A stretch of DNA of 64,000 bases from contig DEUM01000013.1 of NCBI GenBank assembly GCA_002362575.1, positions 1 through 64,000 of the forward strand. The letters are read 5' to 3'. Positions 41,499 through 49,740 of the stretch are shown one piece after another. Source of the stretch: Lachnoclostridium sp. UBA3262. GTDB taxonomy: Bacteria; Bacillota; Clostridia; Lachnospirales; Lachnospiraceae. Within the stretch, counting starts at the first letter, position 1. Each line of letters starts with the position of its first letter. The notes beneath the pieces are model-generated. The model worked only from the letters and a program-made list of their open reading frames with translations, had not been told where the DNA came from and made no database searches. A program made the position numbers and the translations under genes.

Positions 41499-42311
41499 TT
41501 AGGTGGAAGCCTGATTATGGTAAAGCCGATAAGCAAATGCGGCAATTAAAAATGTATACACGATGGTGATTGACATGATTAGTGCCGTATTGTTCAAAAG
41601 CTTTACTTCCTTCAGATACATCGGTAAATATCCAATGATGTGGAGGACAATGGCAATCGGAAAGAATTTAAAGTACGGTTTGTAAGTAACTGCCACATAA
41701 ACAAGAATTGCCAGCGCAGCCTGCATGATTAACGCCAAAACCCGGGTAGAGCCATCTAACAGATGAAGTTCCTTTGGGATATTAGCTAACGACGCAATGC
41801 TGTCCCGCTGTGTGGCGAGCTCCGCTTCCGGAATACCAAGCCTTTGTAAGTAGTTGTCTACGCCAAAGGCGTTGACGAACAGTGCCAGAATAATATTTGT
41901 TATGTAGACAATTCCACCGTAAATGATACATTCAAAACCGCCCTTGCCGAGCCCGAAGGCAAAGGCATTTTCTTTCCCCGGACGGGATTTCATACAATAC
42001 CGTAACGCTACATAGCTCCCCAGCTCAGCCATAACGCCGGCAGTAATGGAATAGTAAATGGCGGCATAGACCGGATGAATGGAAGGGTGGATAATTTTAC
42101 CAAGTCCAAGGGAAATCAGCAGAAGAATATTTACTAGATATTCTCCCAGAAAGGAAAAGAGAACCGAAAAGCCAATGCCAATAAAAAAAGAGGATAGCTT
42201 CGCTCCAGTTTTTGCTTTAAAATATCCCAGATAAATCAATGGAAGCAGAGTACAGACGGCAGCGACAAATACCATAATGCCGATAGACTCGCTTGAAAAG
42301 TGTATACTCAT
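41499..42311 (-). CDS. YhfC-like (DUF2324) polytopic membrane protein
   Basis: 270 residues with about eight membrane segments (for example IGIMVFVAAVCTLLPLIYLGYF, FSVLFSFLGEYLVNILLLISLGL, VLALIMQAALAILVYVAVTYK). The region KENAFAFGLGKGGFECIIYGG corresponds to the GLGHGG(I/F)E pattern of the YhfC family, proposed to be intramembrane proteases. Here the His is Lys and the upstream EE pair is AELGS, so a catalytic role is doubtful. It is monocistronic, divergent from the decarboxylase gene. Confidence 0.7.
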   Translation of the reverse strand: MSIHFSSESIGIMVFVAAVCTLLPLIYLGYFKAKTGAKLSSFFIGIGFSVLFSFLGEYLVNILLLISLGLGKIIHPSIHPVYAAIYYSITAGVMAELGSYVALRYCMKSRPGKENAFAFGLGKGGFECIIYGGIVYITNIILALFVNAFGVDNYLQRLGIPEAELATQRDSIASLANIPKELHLLDGSTRVLALIMQAALAILVYVAVTYKPYFKFFPIAIVLHIIGYLPMYLKEVKLLNNTALIMSITIVYTFLIAAFAYRLYHNQAST

Positions 42312-42436
42312 GAAAGTACGTCCTCCTAGTAATTCAGTGTTTATCGTACATTATAGCATAACGGAATACGGACAACAAGCAAAAAAGCTTGTCAAGCAGT
42401 GATATTCCGTATAAAATAAAGCTGGAGGAAAGAACG

Positions 42437-43876
42437 TTGAGTATATATGAAGCATTAGTAAGGTATGGAGAAAAAGAAATATATCCCATGCACATGCCGG
42501 GACATAAAAGGAGAGATACATTTTCCATGTGTAATCCCTATGCCATCGATGTGACAGAGGTAGAGGGAACGGATAACCTTCATCGCCCGGAGGGGATAAT
42601 CCGGGAGTTAATGAATCAGATGAGAGAGATTTACCATACGAGGGAATCCTATGTGCTGGTCAATGGGAGCACTTGTGGTATATTGGCAGCGATTTCCGCC
42701 TGTTGTCACAGGGGAGATGTCATTATCATGGATAGAAACTGCCACCGCTCCGTTTATCACGCAGTATATTTACTGGATTTAAAACCAGTGTATCTGTACC
42801 GGAAACAGGACAGGGAAACGGGAATTGCACTGGAATTAGAGGCAGGTCAGACAAGGGAAGCATTGGAAAGAAATTCTGCGTCCTGCGTCGTTGTGACCTC
42901 GCCGACGTATGAAGGAATCGTGTCGGATATCGGGGCAATTGCAGGGGAGGTACACCGGAAGGAGATTCCGCTCATTGTGGATGAGGCGCATGGGGCGCAC
43001 TTTGCGTGGGAGGAGCGCATGCCGGAAGCCGCTATGGAGTTAGGGGCAGACATCGTTGTGGAAAGCCTGCACAAGACGCTACCTGCCTTTACACAGACGG
43101 GTGTGCTTCATGTATGTTCCGAGCGTGTGGAAAAGGAATTAGTGGAACGGTATCTGGATATTTATGAGACAAGCAGCCCCTCTTATATTTTGCTGGCTGG
43201 CGTCGGACAGTGCATAGACTGGATGCTTCGAAACGGTAGAGAGGCATTTACAAAGTATTGGGAACATTTAGAGGAATTTGAGGAGAGGGCAAAAGGGTGG
43301 AAAACACTAAAATTATGGAAGAACCCGGCAAAGGAACCATCGAAACTTGTGATACAGACAGAGGAGGAAACGCTAGACGGGTATGAGCTGGCAGAGATTT
43401 TGCGAAACCAATATGCAGTGGAGATAGAGATGGAGACGCCGGGATATATTCTGGCGATGACAAGCGTATGTGATTCTCAGGAGGGATTCCGGCGGCTTGC
43501 GGATGCGTTGGAGAAGCTGGATAAGGAGCAGGGAAAGTGTAATCCTATGAAAAAAAGTTCTTCTGAAAAAATGTTCTCTGGGGAGAATGATAACAGTGGA
43601 TGCGGGAGTGCCGGCCTTCCTGTGCGAATGGGTATTTATGATGCGATGAATTTCCCATACCGGGAGATTCCGGTACAGGAAAGTGTCGGGGAAATATCGG
43701 CAGAGTATGTATTTTTTTACCCTCCGGGCATACCGTTTCTCGTGCCGGGGGAGGAAATTACGGAGAGTGCAGCACTTCGTATAGTGGCGGCAGGAGAAGG
43801 GAAACGCAGGCTTTTTGGACTGGCAGATAAAGAGGGAAAAAAGATTCGCGTGGCAGACATTCGGAAGGGAGAGTAG
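42437..43876 (+). CDS. Orn/Lys/Arg decarboxylase-type PLP enzyme (YaaO-like)
   Basis: 479 residues from TTG 42437, which follows CTGGAGGAA at normal distance; an ATG at 42389 is in frame but has no ribosome site. It opens with the family run YPMHMPGHKR. The fold-type I core contains LVNGSTCGILAAISACCHRGD, VVVTSPTYEGIVSDI, LIVDEAHGAHFAW and the PLP lysine in ESLHKTLPAFTQTG. It is a decarboxylase of the arginine/lysine/ornithine family of the short Firmicute kind; the substrate is not readable. It stands at the head of the block corresponding to yaaO in Bacillus. Confidence 0.9.
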   Translation: MSIYEALVRYGEKEIYPMHMPGHKRRDTFSMCNPYAIDVTEVEGTDNLHRPEGIIRELMNQMREIYHTRESYVLVNGSTCGILAAISACCHRGDVIIMDRNCHRSVYHAVYLLDLKPVYLYRKQDRETGIALELEAGQTREALERNSASCVVVTSPTYEGIVSDIGAIAGEVHRKEIPLIVDEAHGAHFAWEERMPEAAMELGADIVVESLHKTLPAFTQTGVLHVCSERVEKELVERYLDIYETSSPSYILLAGVGQCIDWMLRNGREAFTKYWEHLEEFEERAKGWKTLKLWKNPAKEPSKLVIQTEEETLDGYELAEILRNQYAVEIEMETPGYILAMTSVCDSQEGFRRLADALEKLDKEQGKCNPMKKSSSEKMFSGENDNSGCGSAGLPVRMGIYDAMNFPYREIPVQESVGEISAEYVFFYPPGIPFLVPGEEITESAALRIVAAGEGKRRLFGLADKEGKKIRVADIRKGE

Positions 43877-44018
43877 TGAGAAAAATCACACTGAAGTGCT
43901 GATTTTTCTCACAGCTATTTGTTTCTGAGCGAAAACAAATAGCAATGATGGCAGATTAGAAACTGCATACGCAGATTTCTAATCGCCTCTTCGCAACAAG
44001 TCGCTCAGAAATGAGGAG
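43876..44018 (+). ncRNA. Stem-loop array with potential pseudoknot in front of the guanylate kinase-like gene
   Basis: Three hairpins follow one another. Arms GTGAGAAAAATCA/TGATTTTTCTCAC are at 43876-43912, GCTATTTGTTT/AAACAAATAGC at 43914-43943, and GATTAGAAA..CTGC/GCAG..TTTCTAATC at 43954-43984. The loop side of hairpin 2 (TTTCTGAGCG, 43922-43931) is perfectly complementary to CGCTCAGAAA (44002-44011), which directly precedes the ribosome site GAGGAG (44013-44018). So the loop could pair with bases next to the translation start. I know no named RNA family with this layout. Hairpin 1 may be a terminator or attenuator of the decarboxylase transcript. Confidence 0.5.
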
Positions 44019-44022
44019 TAAG

Positions 44023-44607
44023 ATGGGAAAATTATTTGTCTTTATGGGAAAAAGTGCCTCAGGAAAGGACACTTTATATAATATGGCGTTAGAGAGACAT
44101 CCGGAATTGGTGCCGGTGGTTACTTATACGACAAGGCCGGTGCGGGCAGGAGAGACAGAGGGAAGGGAATATCATTTTGTCAACGAGCAGCAGATGGAGG
44201 AACTGGAGAAGGCAGGCCGGGTAGTGGAAACCCGTTGTTATCAGACGGTTCGGGGACCGTGGTACTATTTTACGGCGGAGGACGGGCAGATTGATTTTGA
44301 AAAGGGGGATTTTTGCCTGATTTCTACGCTTGAGGGCTATAAAAAAATTCGTGACTTTTACGGTGCGGAAAAAGTCGTGCCGCTCTACATTGAGGTAGAG
44401 GATTTTGAGCGGATGGAGCGTTCGCTTAGGAGGGAGAAAAAACAGGGGAATCCCTGTGTTGCCGAGGTGTGCCGGAGATTTCTTGCGGACGAGGAGGATT
44501 TCTCAGAGGCTAAACTTCAGGAGGCAGGAATATTTGACAGAATTCAAAATGAAAGCCGGGAGGAAGCTGTCCGCCGGATTGAGGAGATTCTTTCGCGGGA
44601 AGGGTGA
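44023..44607 (+). CDS. Guanylate kinase-like nucleotide kinase
   Basis: 194 residues from ATG 44023 just after GAGGAG. The P-loop is GKSASGKDT (residues 9-17), an unusual form of GPSGSGKST. The guanylate kinase landmarks follow: VVTYTTRPVRAGETEGREYHFV (GMP-binding), YFTAEDGQI, ISTLEGYKKI, IEVEDFERMERSLRREKKQ (lid Arg) and RRFLADEEDF. It phosphorylates a nucleoside monophosphate, most likely GMP. In Bacillus this position in the yaaO-holB block is taken by thymidylate kinase (tmk). It may be a specialised paralogue of gmk. Confidence 0.85.
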   Translation: MGKLFVFMGKSASGKDTLYNMALERHPELVPVVTYTTRPVRAGETEGREYHFVNEQQMEELEKAGRVVETRCYQTVRGPWYYFTAEDGQIDFEKGDFCLISTLEGYKKIRDFYGAEKVVPLYIEVEDFERMERSLRREKKQGNPCVAEVCRRFLADEEDFSEAKLQEAGIFDRIQNESREEAVRRIEEILSREG

Positions 44608-44715
44608 GGAACGATTAAGCGGCTGCCCTAAAAATTTTTGAAAAGTGGTAGATAAAAGCCGGAAAAAGTGGTATAATTAAGTGTTCATAAAAAGCTTATG
44701 GAAAGAGGTGATAAT

Positions 44716-45156
44716 GTGGATATCCGTGTAGATAATATGCAAAAGGTAAATCAGACGACAGGCGCGACTCAGGCACAGGAGACAAACGAAGATTTTAAAT
44801 TTACCTTGATGAGCTCTATTGAGGAAGATGGTCTGCAGGAACGCCTAAGCGTTATGATGAAAGAAATTACCATGCAGGGGAAAAAGATAGGGAAACGGAT
44901 GGATGTCCGTGATATGAAGCATTACCGCAGTTTAATCCGGGATTTTATGAATGAGATTGTAAACCGTTCGCATAAATTCAGCCGTGAGAACTTTTTGGAC
45001 CGCCGGGGAAGACACCGGGTTTACGGCATGATTAAGAGAGTGGATACGGTATTGGATGAGCTGGCGGGTGAGTTGATAAAGGAAGAAAAGGATGCGATTG
45101 CCATTTTGAGCAAGGTGGATGAGATTCGCGGACTGTTACTGGACATCATCACATGA
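44716..45156 (+). CDS. yaaR: YaaR family protein (DUF327)
   Basis: 146 residues from GTG 44716, placed 5 bases after AGAGGTG; an ATG at 44698 is in frame without a ribosome site. Typical DUF327 pattern: an N-terminal disordered stretch, then MKEITMQGKKIGKRMDVRDMKHYRSLIRDFMNEIV and RRGRHRVYGMIKRVDTVLDELAGELIKEE. It is a small, all-helical protein of unknown role, nearly always beside holB in Firmicutes, as it is here. Confidence 0.9.
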   Translation: MDIRVDNMQKVNQTTGATQAQETNEDFKFTLMSSIEEDGLQERLSVMMKEITMQGKKIGKRMDVRDMKHYRSLIRDFMNEIVNRSHKFSRENFLDRRGRHRVYGMIKRVDTVLDELAGELIKEEKDAIAILSKVDEIRGLLLDIIT

Positions 45157-45171
45157 TAAGGAGGCAGGAAT

Positions 45172-46155
45172 ATGTTTTCATTTTCAGATATTGTCGGACA
45201 TGAGCAGGTTAAAGAGCATTTGCAGGCAGCGATAAAAGATAATAAACCGTTTCACGCATATATTTTTCAGGGAGACGTCGGCGTCGGAAAGGAGACGATG
45301 GCGAGGACATTTGCTGCCGGGCTGCAATGCCAGGGGGAAGGGGAGAAACCGTGTAAGATCTGTGTGTCGTGCAGGCAGGTTGATTCCGGTAACCAGCCGG
45401 ATGTAATCTGGGTAACGAGGGAGCATGCCAGCCTTGGCGTGGAGGATATCCGCGAGCAGCTTTGTAATACAATGGAAATCAAACCATTTTCCAGTCCCTA
45501 CAAAATTTATATCGTGCAGGAGGCGGAGAAGATGACGGAAGCGGCACAGAACGCTCTGCTGAAGACGATTGAGGAGCCGCCGGAATATGGGGTTGTCCTT
45601 TTGCTGACGAGCAATATCAGTGAGCTTCTACCAACGATTCAGTCCCGCTGTCTGACCTTGGAATTTCGTCCGTTAAGCACTTCGACAGTGGAGGAGTTTT
45701 TAAAGAAACAGTGTCAGGTGCCGGATTATCTGGCGAAGGCGAGTGCTGTTTTTGCACAGGGAAATCTGGGCAAGGCAATGCGTTATGCAAAGTCAGACGA
45801 TTTTATTGAGCGCAAGGACAAAGTACTTTCCCTTCTCAGAAATGTAAATCATATGGACGTTTCCGAAATGCTTGAGGTTATCAGGGATTTGGGCACAAGA
45901 AAGGATGAAGTAAGGGATTACATCGACTTGATGGCATTATGGTACAGGGATGTATTGATTTTTAAGGCAACGAAAAATATTAACCAGCTGCTGTTTCAGG
46001 AGGAGTCCTCACATATATCAAAAGAGGCGAGTAACCGCAGTTATGAAAAGATAGAAGAAATATTACAGGCATTTGAAAAAGCAAAATCGAGATTAAAGGC
46101 GAATGTCAGCTTTGATGTGACATTAGAGCTGATGCTTGTGACATTAAAAGAATAG
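45172..46155 (+). CDS. holB: DNA polymerase III delta-prime subunit
   Basis: 327 residues. It begins FSFSDIVGHEQVKEHLQAAI. The P-loop-like region is GDVGVGKE (34-41), followed by a zinc-finger-like cluster CQGEGEKPCKICVSCRQV, VEDIREQL, the Walker B-like IVQEAEKMTEAAQNALLKTIEEPP and sensor 1 VLLLTSNISELLPTIQSRC (SRC motif). It is part of the clamp loader that places the sliding clamp on DNA. It is followed by yaaT with a 13-base gap. Confidence 0.95.
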   Translation: MFSFSDIVGHEQVKEHLQAAIKDNKPFHAYIFQGDVGVGKETMARTFAAGLQCQGEGEKPCKICVSCRQVDSGNQPDVIWVTREHASLGVEDIREQLCNTMEIKPFSSPYKIYIVQEAEKMTEAAQNALLKTIEEPPEYGVVLLLTSNISELLPTIQSRCLTLEFRPLSTSTVEEFLKKQCQVPDYLAKASAVFAQGNLGKAMRYAKSDDFIERKDKVLSLLRNVNHMDVSEMLEVIRDLGTRKDEVRDYIDLMALWYRDVLIFKATKNINQLLFQEESSHISKEASNRSYEKIEEILQAFEKAKSRLKANVSFDVTLELMLVTLKE

Positions 46156-46168
46156 AAGGAGATATGAC

Positions 46169-47089
46169 ATGAAGGTAATTATCGGAGTTCGTTTTCGCCA
46201 GGCAGGCAAGGTGTACTTTTTTGACCCGGGCGATGCAGAACTGGAAAGGGGACAGCACGTAATTGTTGAAACAGCAAAGGGCGTGGAATACGGGCTTGTT
46301 GTGCTTCCCAATAGAGAAATGGCAGAGGAAAAAATCGTAGCGCCGCTGAAGGGGATTATCCGGGTGGCAACGGAGGAGGATGAAAAGACCGAACAGGCAA
46401 ACAGGGAAAAAGAAAAAGAGGCATTTAAGATTTGTCTGGAAAAGATAGAGAAGCATGGGCTGGAAATGAAGCTGATTGATGCAGAGTATACATTTGATAA
46501 TAATAAACTGCTCTTTTATTTTACGGCAGATGGAAGAATTGACTTCCGTGAGCTGGTTAAGGATTTGGCAAGTGTATTCCGCACCCGCATTGAACTGCGG
46601 CAGATTGGCGTCCGGGATGAGACGAAAATACGGGGCGGCATTGGGATTTGTGGGCGGACATTGTGCTGCCACAGTTATTTGTCGGAATTTGCACCGGTGT
46701 CGATTAAGATGGCGAAGGAGCAGAATCTGTCTCTGAATCCAACGAAGATTTCGGGCGTCTGTGGTCGTCTGATGTGCTGCCTGAAAAATGAGGAGGAGGC
46801 GTACGAGGAGTTAAACAGCCACATTCCAAATGTAGGCGGGAAAGTAAAAACGCCGGAAGGGCTCACGGGGGAAGTGCAGAGTGTCAGCGTGCTAAAGCAG
46901 CGCGTGAAGGTACTTGTCACGACCGAGAATGACGATAAGGAAGTGCGGGACTACTCGGTAGATGAGTTGAAATTCCGGACAAAAGGGCCGAAGGAGAGAA
47001 TTCAGGGAAAACACGAGAAGGAATTACAGGAACTGAAGGAACTGGAAGATATTGAGAAAGAGGAAGGAATGTCAAGGCTGGATGAATGA
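46169..47089 (+). CDS. yaaT: YaaT/RicT family protein with PSP1 domain
   Basis: 306 residues. IGVRFRQAGKVYFFDPGD opens it. The PSP1 core includes GVEYGLVVLPNREM, LIDAEYTFDNNKLLFYFTADGRIDFRELVKDLA, RIELRQIGVRDETKIRGGIGICGRTLCCHSYL and SGVCGRLMCCLKNEEEAYEEL. The cysteines in GRTLCC and GRLMCCL are conserved. In Bacillus, RicT (YaaT) with RicA and RicF supports RNase Y-dependent mRNA maturation and carries iron-sulfur clusters. Its end overlaps the next start by 8 bases. Confidence 0.93.
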   Translation: MKVIIGVRFRQAGKVYFFDPGDAELERGQHVIVETAKGVEYGLVVLPNREMAEEKIVAPLKGIIRVATEEDEKTEQANREKEKEAFKICLEKIEKHGLEMKLIDAEYTFDNNKLLFYFTADGRIDFRELVKDLASVFRTRIELRQIGVRDETKIRGGIGICGRTLCCHSYLSEFAPVSIKMAKEQNLSLNPTKISGVCGRLMCCLKNEEEAYEELNSHIPNVGGKVKTPEGLTGEVQSVSVLKQRVKVLVTTENDDKEVRDYSVDELKFRTKGPKERIQGKHEKELQELKELEDIEKEEGMSRLDE

Positions 47090-47837
47090 TTTAGCAAACC
47101 GGGAGGAATTCCTGCGGGAAGGGGAACGGCTGGATGACTTACAGAGGGACGGCTTGAAGCTGATACAAAATCCCTCGTGGTTCTGCTTTGGCATGGATGC
47201 GGTTCTTTTAACGGCGTTTGTGCAGATAAGAGAAGGGCAGGAATGTCTGGATTTGGGCTGTGGAAATGGTGTGATTCCGATACTTCTGGCAGGAAAGACA
47301 GAAGGGAAACATTTTGCCGGGCTTGAGATTCAGGAAGATATAGCGGAGATGGCAGGGAGAAGCGTCTGCTACAACCGTCTGGAAGATAAAGTAAAAATTG
47401 TGACAGGCGATATAAAGGAAGCCACTTCAATTTTTGGAGCTGCTTCCTTTGATGTTATCACGAGTAACCCACCGTATCTGACACAGTCTCATGGTCTGAC
47501 AAATGACACAAGCCATAAAGCTGTAGCCAGACATGAGCTGAAATGTACGTTGGAGGATGTGATTTACAATGCCGCAAGGCTTCTAAAACCCGGCGGTCAT
47601 TTTTATATGGTACACCGTCCGTTCCGGCTTGCCGAGATTATTGGCTGTATGACAGCACACCGGCTTGAGCCAAAACGTATGCGGCTCGTCTATCCTTTTG
47701 TTGACAAGGAGCCGAATATGGTTTTGATTGAGGGAGTCCGTGGCGGGAATCCACGGATAACGGTGGAAAAACCGCTCATTGTGTATGAGAGTGAAAATGT
47801 ATATACGGATGAGGTAAGGAGATTGTATTATCAGTAA
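47082..47837 (+). CDS. tRNA1(Val) adenine-N6 methyltransferase-like protein (YabB)
   Basis: 251 residues from ATG 47082, overlapping the yaaT end; a TTG at 47052 is less likely. Pattern: LQRDGLKLIQNPSWFCFGMDAVLL (FGxDAVLL), SAM site CLDLGCGNGVIPILL, and the adenine-N6 catalytic motif SNPPYLTQ. The C-terminus (RPFRLAEIIGCM, KEPNMVLIEGVRGG) fits TrmN6/YabB. It probably methylates A37 of tRNA1-Val. In Bacillus it is followed by yazA and yabC (rsmI); here a pst-pho cluster intervenes. Confidence 0.9.
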   Translation: MNDLANREEFLREGERLDDLQRDGLKLIQNPSWFCFGMDAVLLTAFVQIREGQECLDLGCGNGVIPILLAGKTEGKHFAGLEIQEDIAEMAGRSVCYNRLEDKVKIVTGDIKEATSIFGAASFDVITSNPPYLTQSHGLTNDTSHKAVARHELKCTLEDVIYNAARLLKPGGHFYMVHRPFRLAEIIGCMTAHRLEPKRMRLVYPFVDKEPNMVLIEGVRGGNPRITVEKPLIVYESENVYTDEVRRLYYQ

Positions 47838-47871
47838 ATTTTGATTGAAATTATTGACCTGCTTACTGGAG

Positions 47872-47905
47872 AAAATCATGGATGAGATTATTCCATGATT
47901 TTTTG
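47872..47905 (+). terminator. Terminator at the end of the holB operon
   Basis: AAAATCATGG and CCATGATTTT (47872-47881, 47893-47902) form a 10-bp stem followed by further T's. Confidence 0.85.
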
Positions 47906-47913
47906 TTGTGGAA

Positions 47914-47969
47914 TTAACATACAATTAACATACATGTACTTTTGGAATTAACATGGGAGGCTGTATACT
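47914..47969 (+). promoter_or_regulatory. PhoP-type box and promoter of the pst-pho operon
   Basis: TTAACA occurs at 47914-47919, 47925-47930 (11 bases on, one helix turn) and 47948-47953. TT(A/T)ACA repeats on one face of the helix are the Bacillus PhoP binding pattern. A -10-like TATACT is at 47964-47969 with only a poor -35 (TTTGGA at 47941), as expected for an activator-dependent promoter. The regulator itself is encoded in the same operon (52036), which suggests positive autoregulation under phosphate limitation. Confidence 0.8.
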
Positions 47970-48001
47970 TAGCTCATAAAAAACAAAGGAGTGTGTTCAA
48001 C

Positions 48002-48850
48002 ATGAAAAAATTATTACTATTTGTAGCAGCTCTTATGCTTATGGCAGGAGCATTGACAGGATGCGGTGCGGATGGCTCATCCACTGGAAAAAGTGCAGGA
48101 AATGAAAAAACAGAAGGCTCTCAGACGGTTGCCGCGGACGGTTCCACCTCGATGGAAAAAGTCATTGGATTTTTGAGCGAGGCTTATATGGGGGAACATG
48201 GAGATATAAAGGTTACATACAATCCAACCGGTTCCAGTTCCGGTATACAGGCGGTAGCGGAAGGTAGATGTGATATCGGGCTGGCAAGCCGTGACCTGAA
48301 GGCAGAAGAAACGGCGGATTTGCAGGGAACGATAGTCGCCATTGACGGAATTGGAATCATAGTAAATCCTGACAATCCGGTAACCGATTTGACAATAGAG
48401 CAGATTGGTAAGATTTACAGCGGTGAGATTACAAACTGGAAAGAGATTGGCGGCAGCGACGCACCGATTGTCTGCATTGGACGTGAAGCGTCTTCCGGTA
48501 CAAGGGACGGCTTTGAGGAAGTGACAGGCACAAAAGATAAATGTAAGTATTCGCAGGAGCTTACATCGACGGGGGATGTGGTGCAGACGGTATCAGGAAA
48601 TCCGAATGCCATTGGTTACGCATCGGTTGCCTCCGCAAATGACACGGTAAAAATGGTCAGTGTAGAAGGGGTAAAGCCGACAACAGAAACTATTCAGAAT
48701 GGGGGATACAAAGTTCAGAGAAACTTTGTGCTCGTGACAAAAAAGGATACCCCTCTTTCCAAAGCTGCGCAAGGGTTCTTTGACTTTGCCACAAGCCCGC
48801 AGGCAGACAGCCTCATTACGAAGGCGGGGGCAGTACCAGTGAAAAGGTGA
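48002..48850 (+). CDS. pstS: Phosphate ABC transporter, substrate-binding lipoprotein
   Basis: 282 residues from ATG 48002 behind AAAGGAG. The signal peptide ends in lipobox LTGC with Cys21. Phosphate-binding features include VAADGSTSMEKV, YNPTGSSSGIQAVAEGRCDIGLASRDLK, IYSGEITNWKEIGG and REASSGTRDGFEEVT. It captures inorganic phosphate outside the membrane and delivers it to PstCA. It is first gene of the seven-gene operon pstSCAB-phoU-phoPR. Confidence 0.96.
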   Translation: MKKLLLFVAALMLMAGALTGCGADGSSTGKSAGNEKTEGSQTVAADGSTSMEKVIGFLSEAYMGEHGDIKVTYNPTGSSSGIQAVAEGRCDIGLASRDLKAEETADLQGTIVAIDGIGIIVNPDNPVTDLTIEQIGKIYSGEITNWKEIGGSDAPIVCIGREASSGTRDGFEEVTGTKDKCKYSQELTSTGDVVQTVSGNPNAIGYASVASANDTVKMVSVEGVKPTTETIQNGGYKVQRNFVLVTKKDTPLSKAAQGFFDFATSPQADSLITKAGAVPVKR

Positions 48851-48858
48851 GACAGGTT

Positions 48859-49740
48859 ATGGAAAAGATAAAAAAGACAGCAAAATGGCTGGAAAAGGCA
48901 ATGAATCTGTTGTTTTTGGTATGTGGTCTGCTAACGATTTTATTTGTTATACTGATTACCATATTTCTTGTAATAAGCGGTATTCCGGCAATACAAAATA
49001 TCGGTCTTGGTAATTTCCTTTTTGGGAAGGTCTGGGCATCTGCCTCTGCAAGGCCTTCCTATGGAATTCTCCCATTTATCCTGACATCAGTATATGGAAC
49101 TTGCGGGGCAATTCTCATAGGGGTTCCGGTTGGACTTTTATGTGCCGCCTTTCTGGCAAAAATGGCTCCGGAAAAGGTTGGCAGTGTAGTGAGGAATGTG
49201 GTAGATCTTCTTGCCGGAATACCATCTGTCGTTTACGGACTGGTAGGAATGATAATCATTGTTCCATGCGTCAGGGAGATATTTCACCTTCCGGATGGAG
49301 CAAATCTCTTTTCGGCAATCCTTGTCCTTTCCGTTATGATTCTGCCCTCCGTTATTTCCGTATCAGAGACGGCAATAAAAGCGGTGCCAAAGGAATATGA
49401 GGAAGCATCCCTTGCATTGGGGGCGACAAAGACAGAAACCGTATTTAAGGTTATTGTTCCGGCCGCAAAAAGCGGCATAGTCACTGCGGTTGTATTGGGC
49501 ATTGGCCGGGCAGTCGGGGAAGCTATGGCGGTTATGATGGTGGCGGGAAATGTTGCCAACATGCCGAAACTGTTTGGAAGTGTTCGGTTTCTGACGACAG
49601 CAGTTGCCAGTGAAATGTCGTATTCTTCCGGATTGCAGAGACAGGCGTTGTTTTCCATTGCACTTGTGCTTTTTCTGTTTATTATGGCAATCAATCTGAT
49701 ATTGACAGCCATCATAAAAAAGGGGGAGAAGAATGACTGA
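48859..49740 (+). CDS. pstC: Phosphate ABC transporter permease PstC
   Basis: 293 residues. I prefer ATG 48859, 8 bases past the pstS stop; a GTG at 48847 overlaps that stop. It has six membrane segments. The conserved permease loop is LALGATKTETVFKVIVPAAKSGIVTAVVLGIGRAVGEAMAV (read in pieces), containing the EAA-type ATPase contact. EALIPSVVYGL-type run appears as LLAGIPSVVYGLVGM. With PstA it forms the channel for phosphate. It overlaps pstA by 8 bases. Confidence 0.95.
   Translation: MEKIKKTAKWLEKAMNLLFLVCGLLTILFVILITIFLVISGIPAIQNIGLGNFLFGKVWASASARPSYGILPFILTSVYGTCGAILIGVPVGLLCAAFLAKMAPEKVGSVVRNVVDLLAGIPSVVYGLVGMIIIVPCVREIFHLPDGANLFSAILVLSVMILPSVISVSETAIKAVPKEYEEASLALGATKTETVFKVIVPAAKSGIVTAVVLGIGRAVGEAMAVMMVAGNVANMPKLFGSVRFLTTAVASEMSYSSGLQRQALFSIALVLFLFIMAINLILTAIIKKGEKND

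Noticed and set aside
46106..46672. 188-residue minus-strand frame
   Set aside because: Shadow of yaaT; no start signal and no recognisable protein features.
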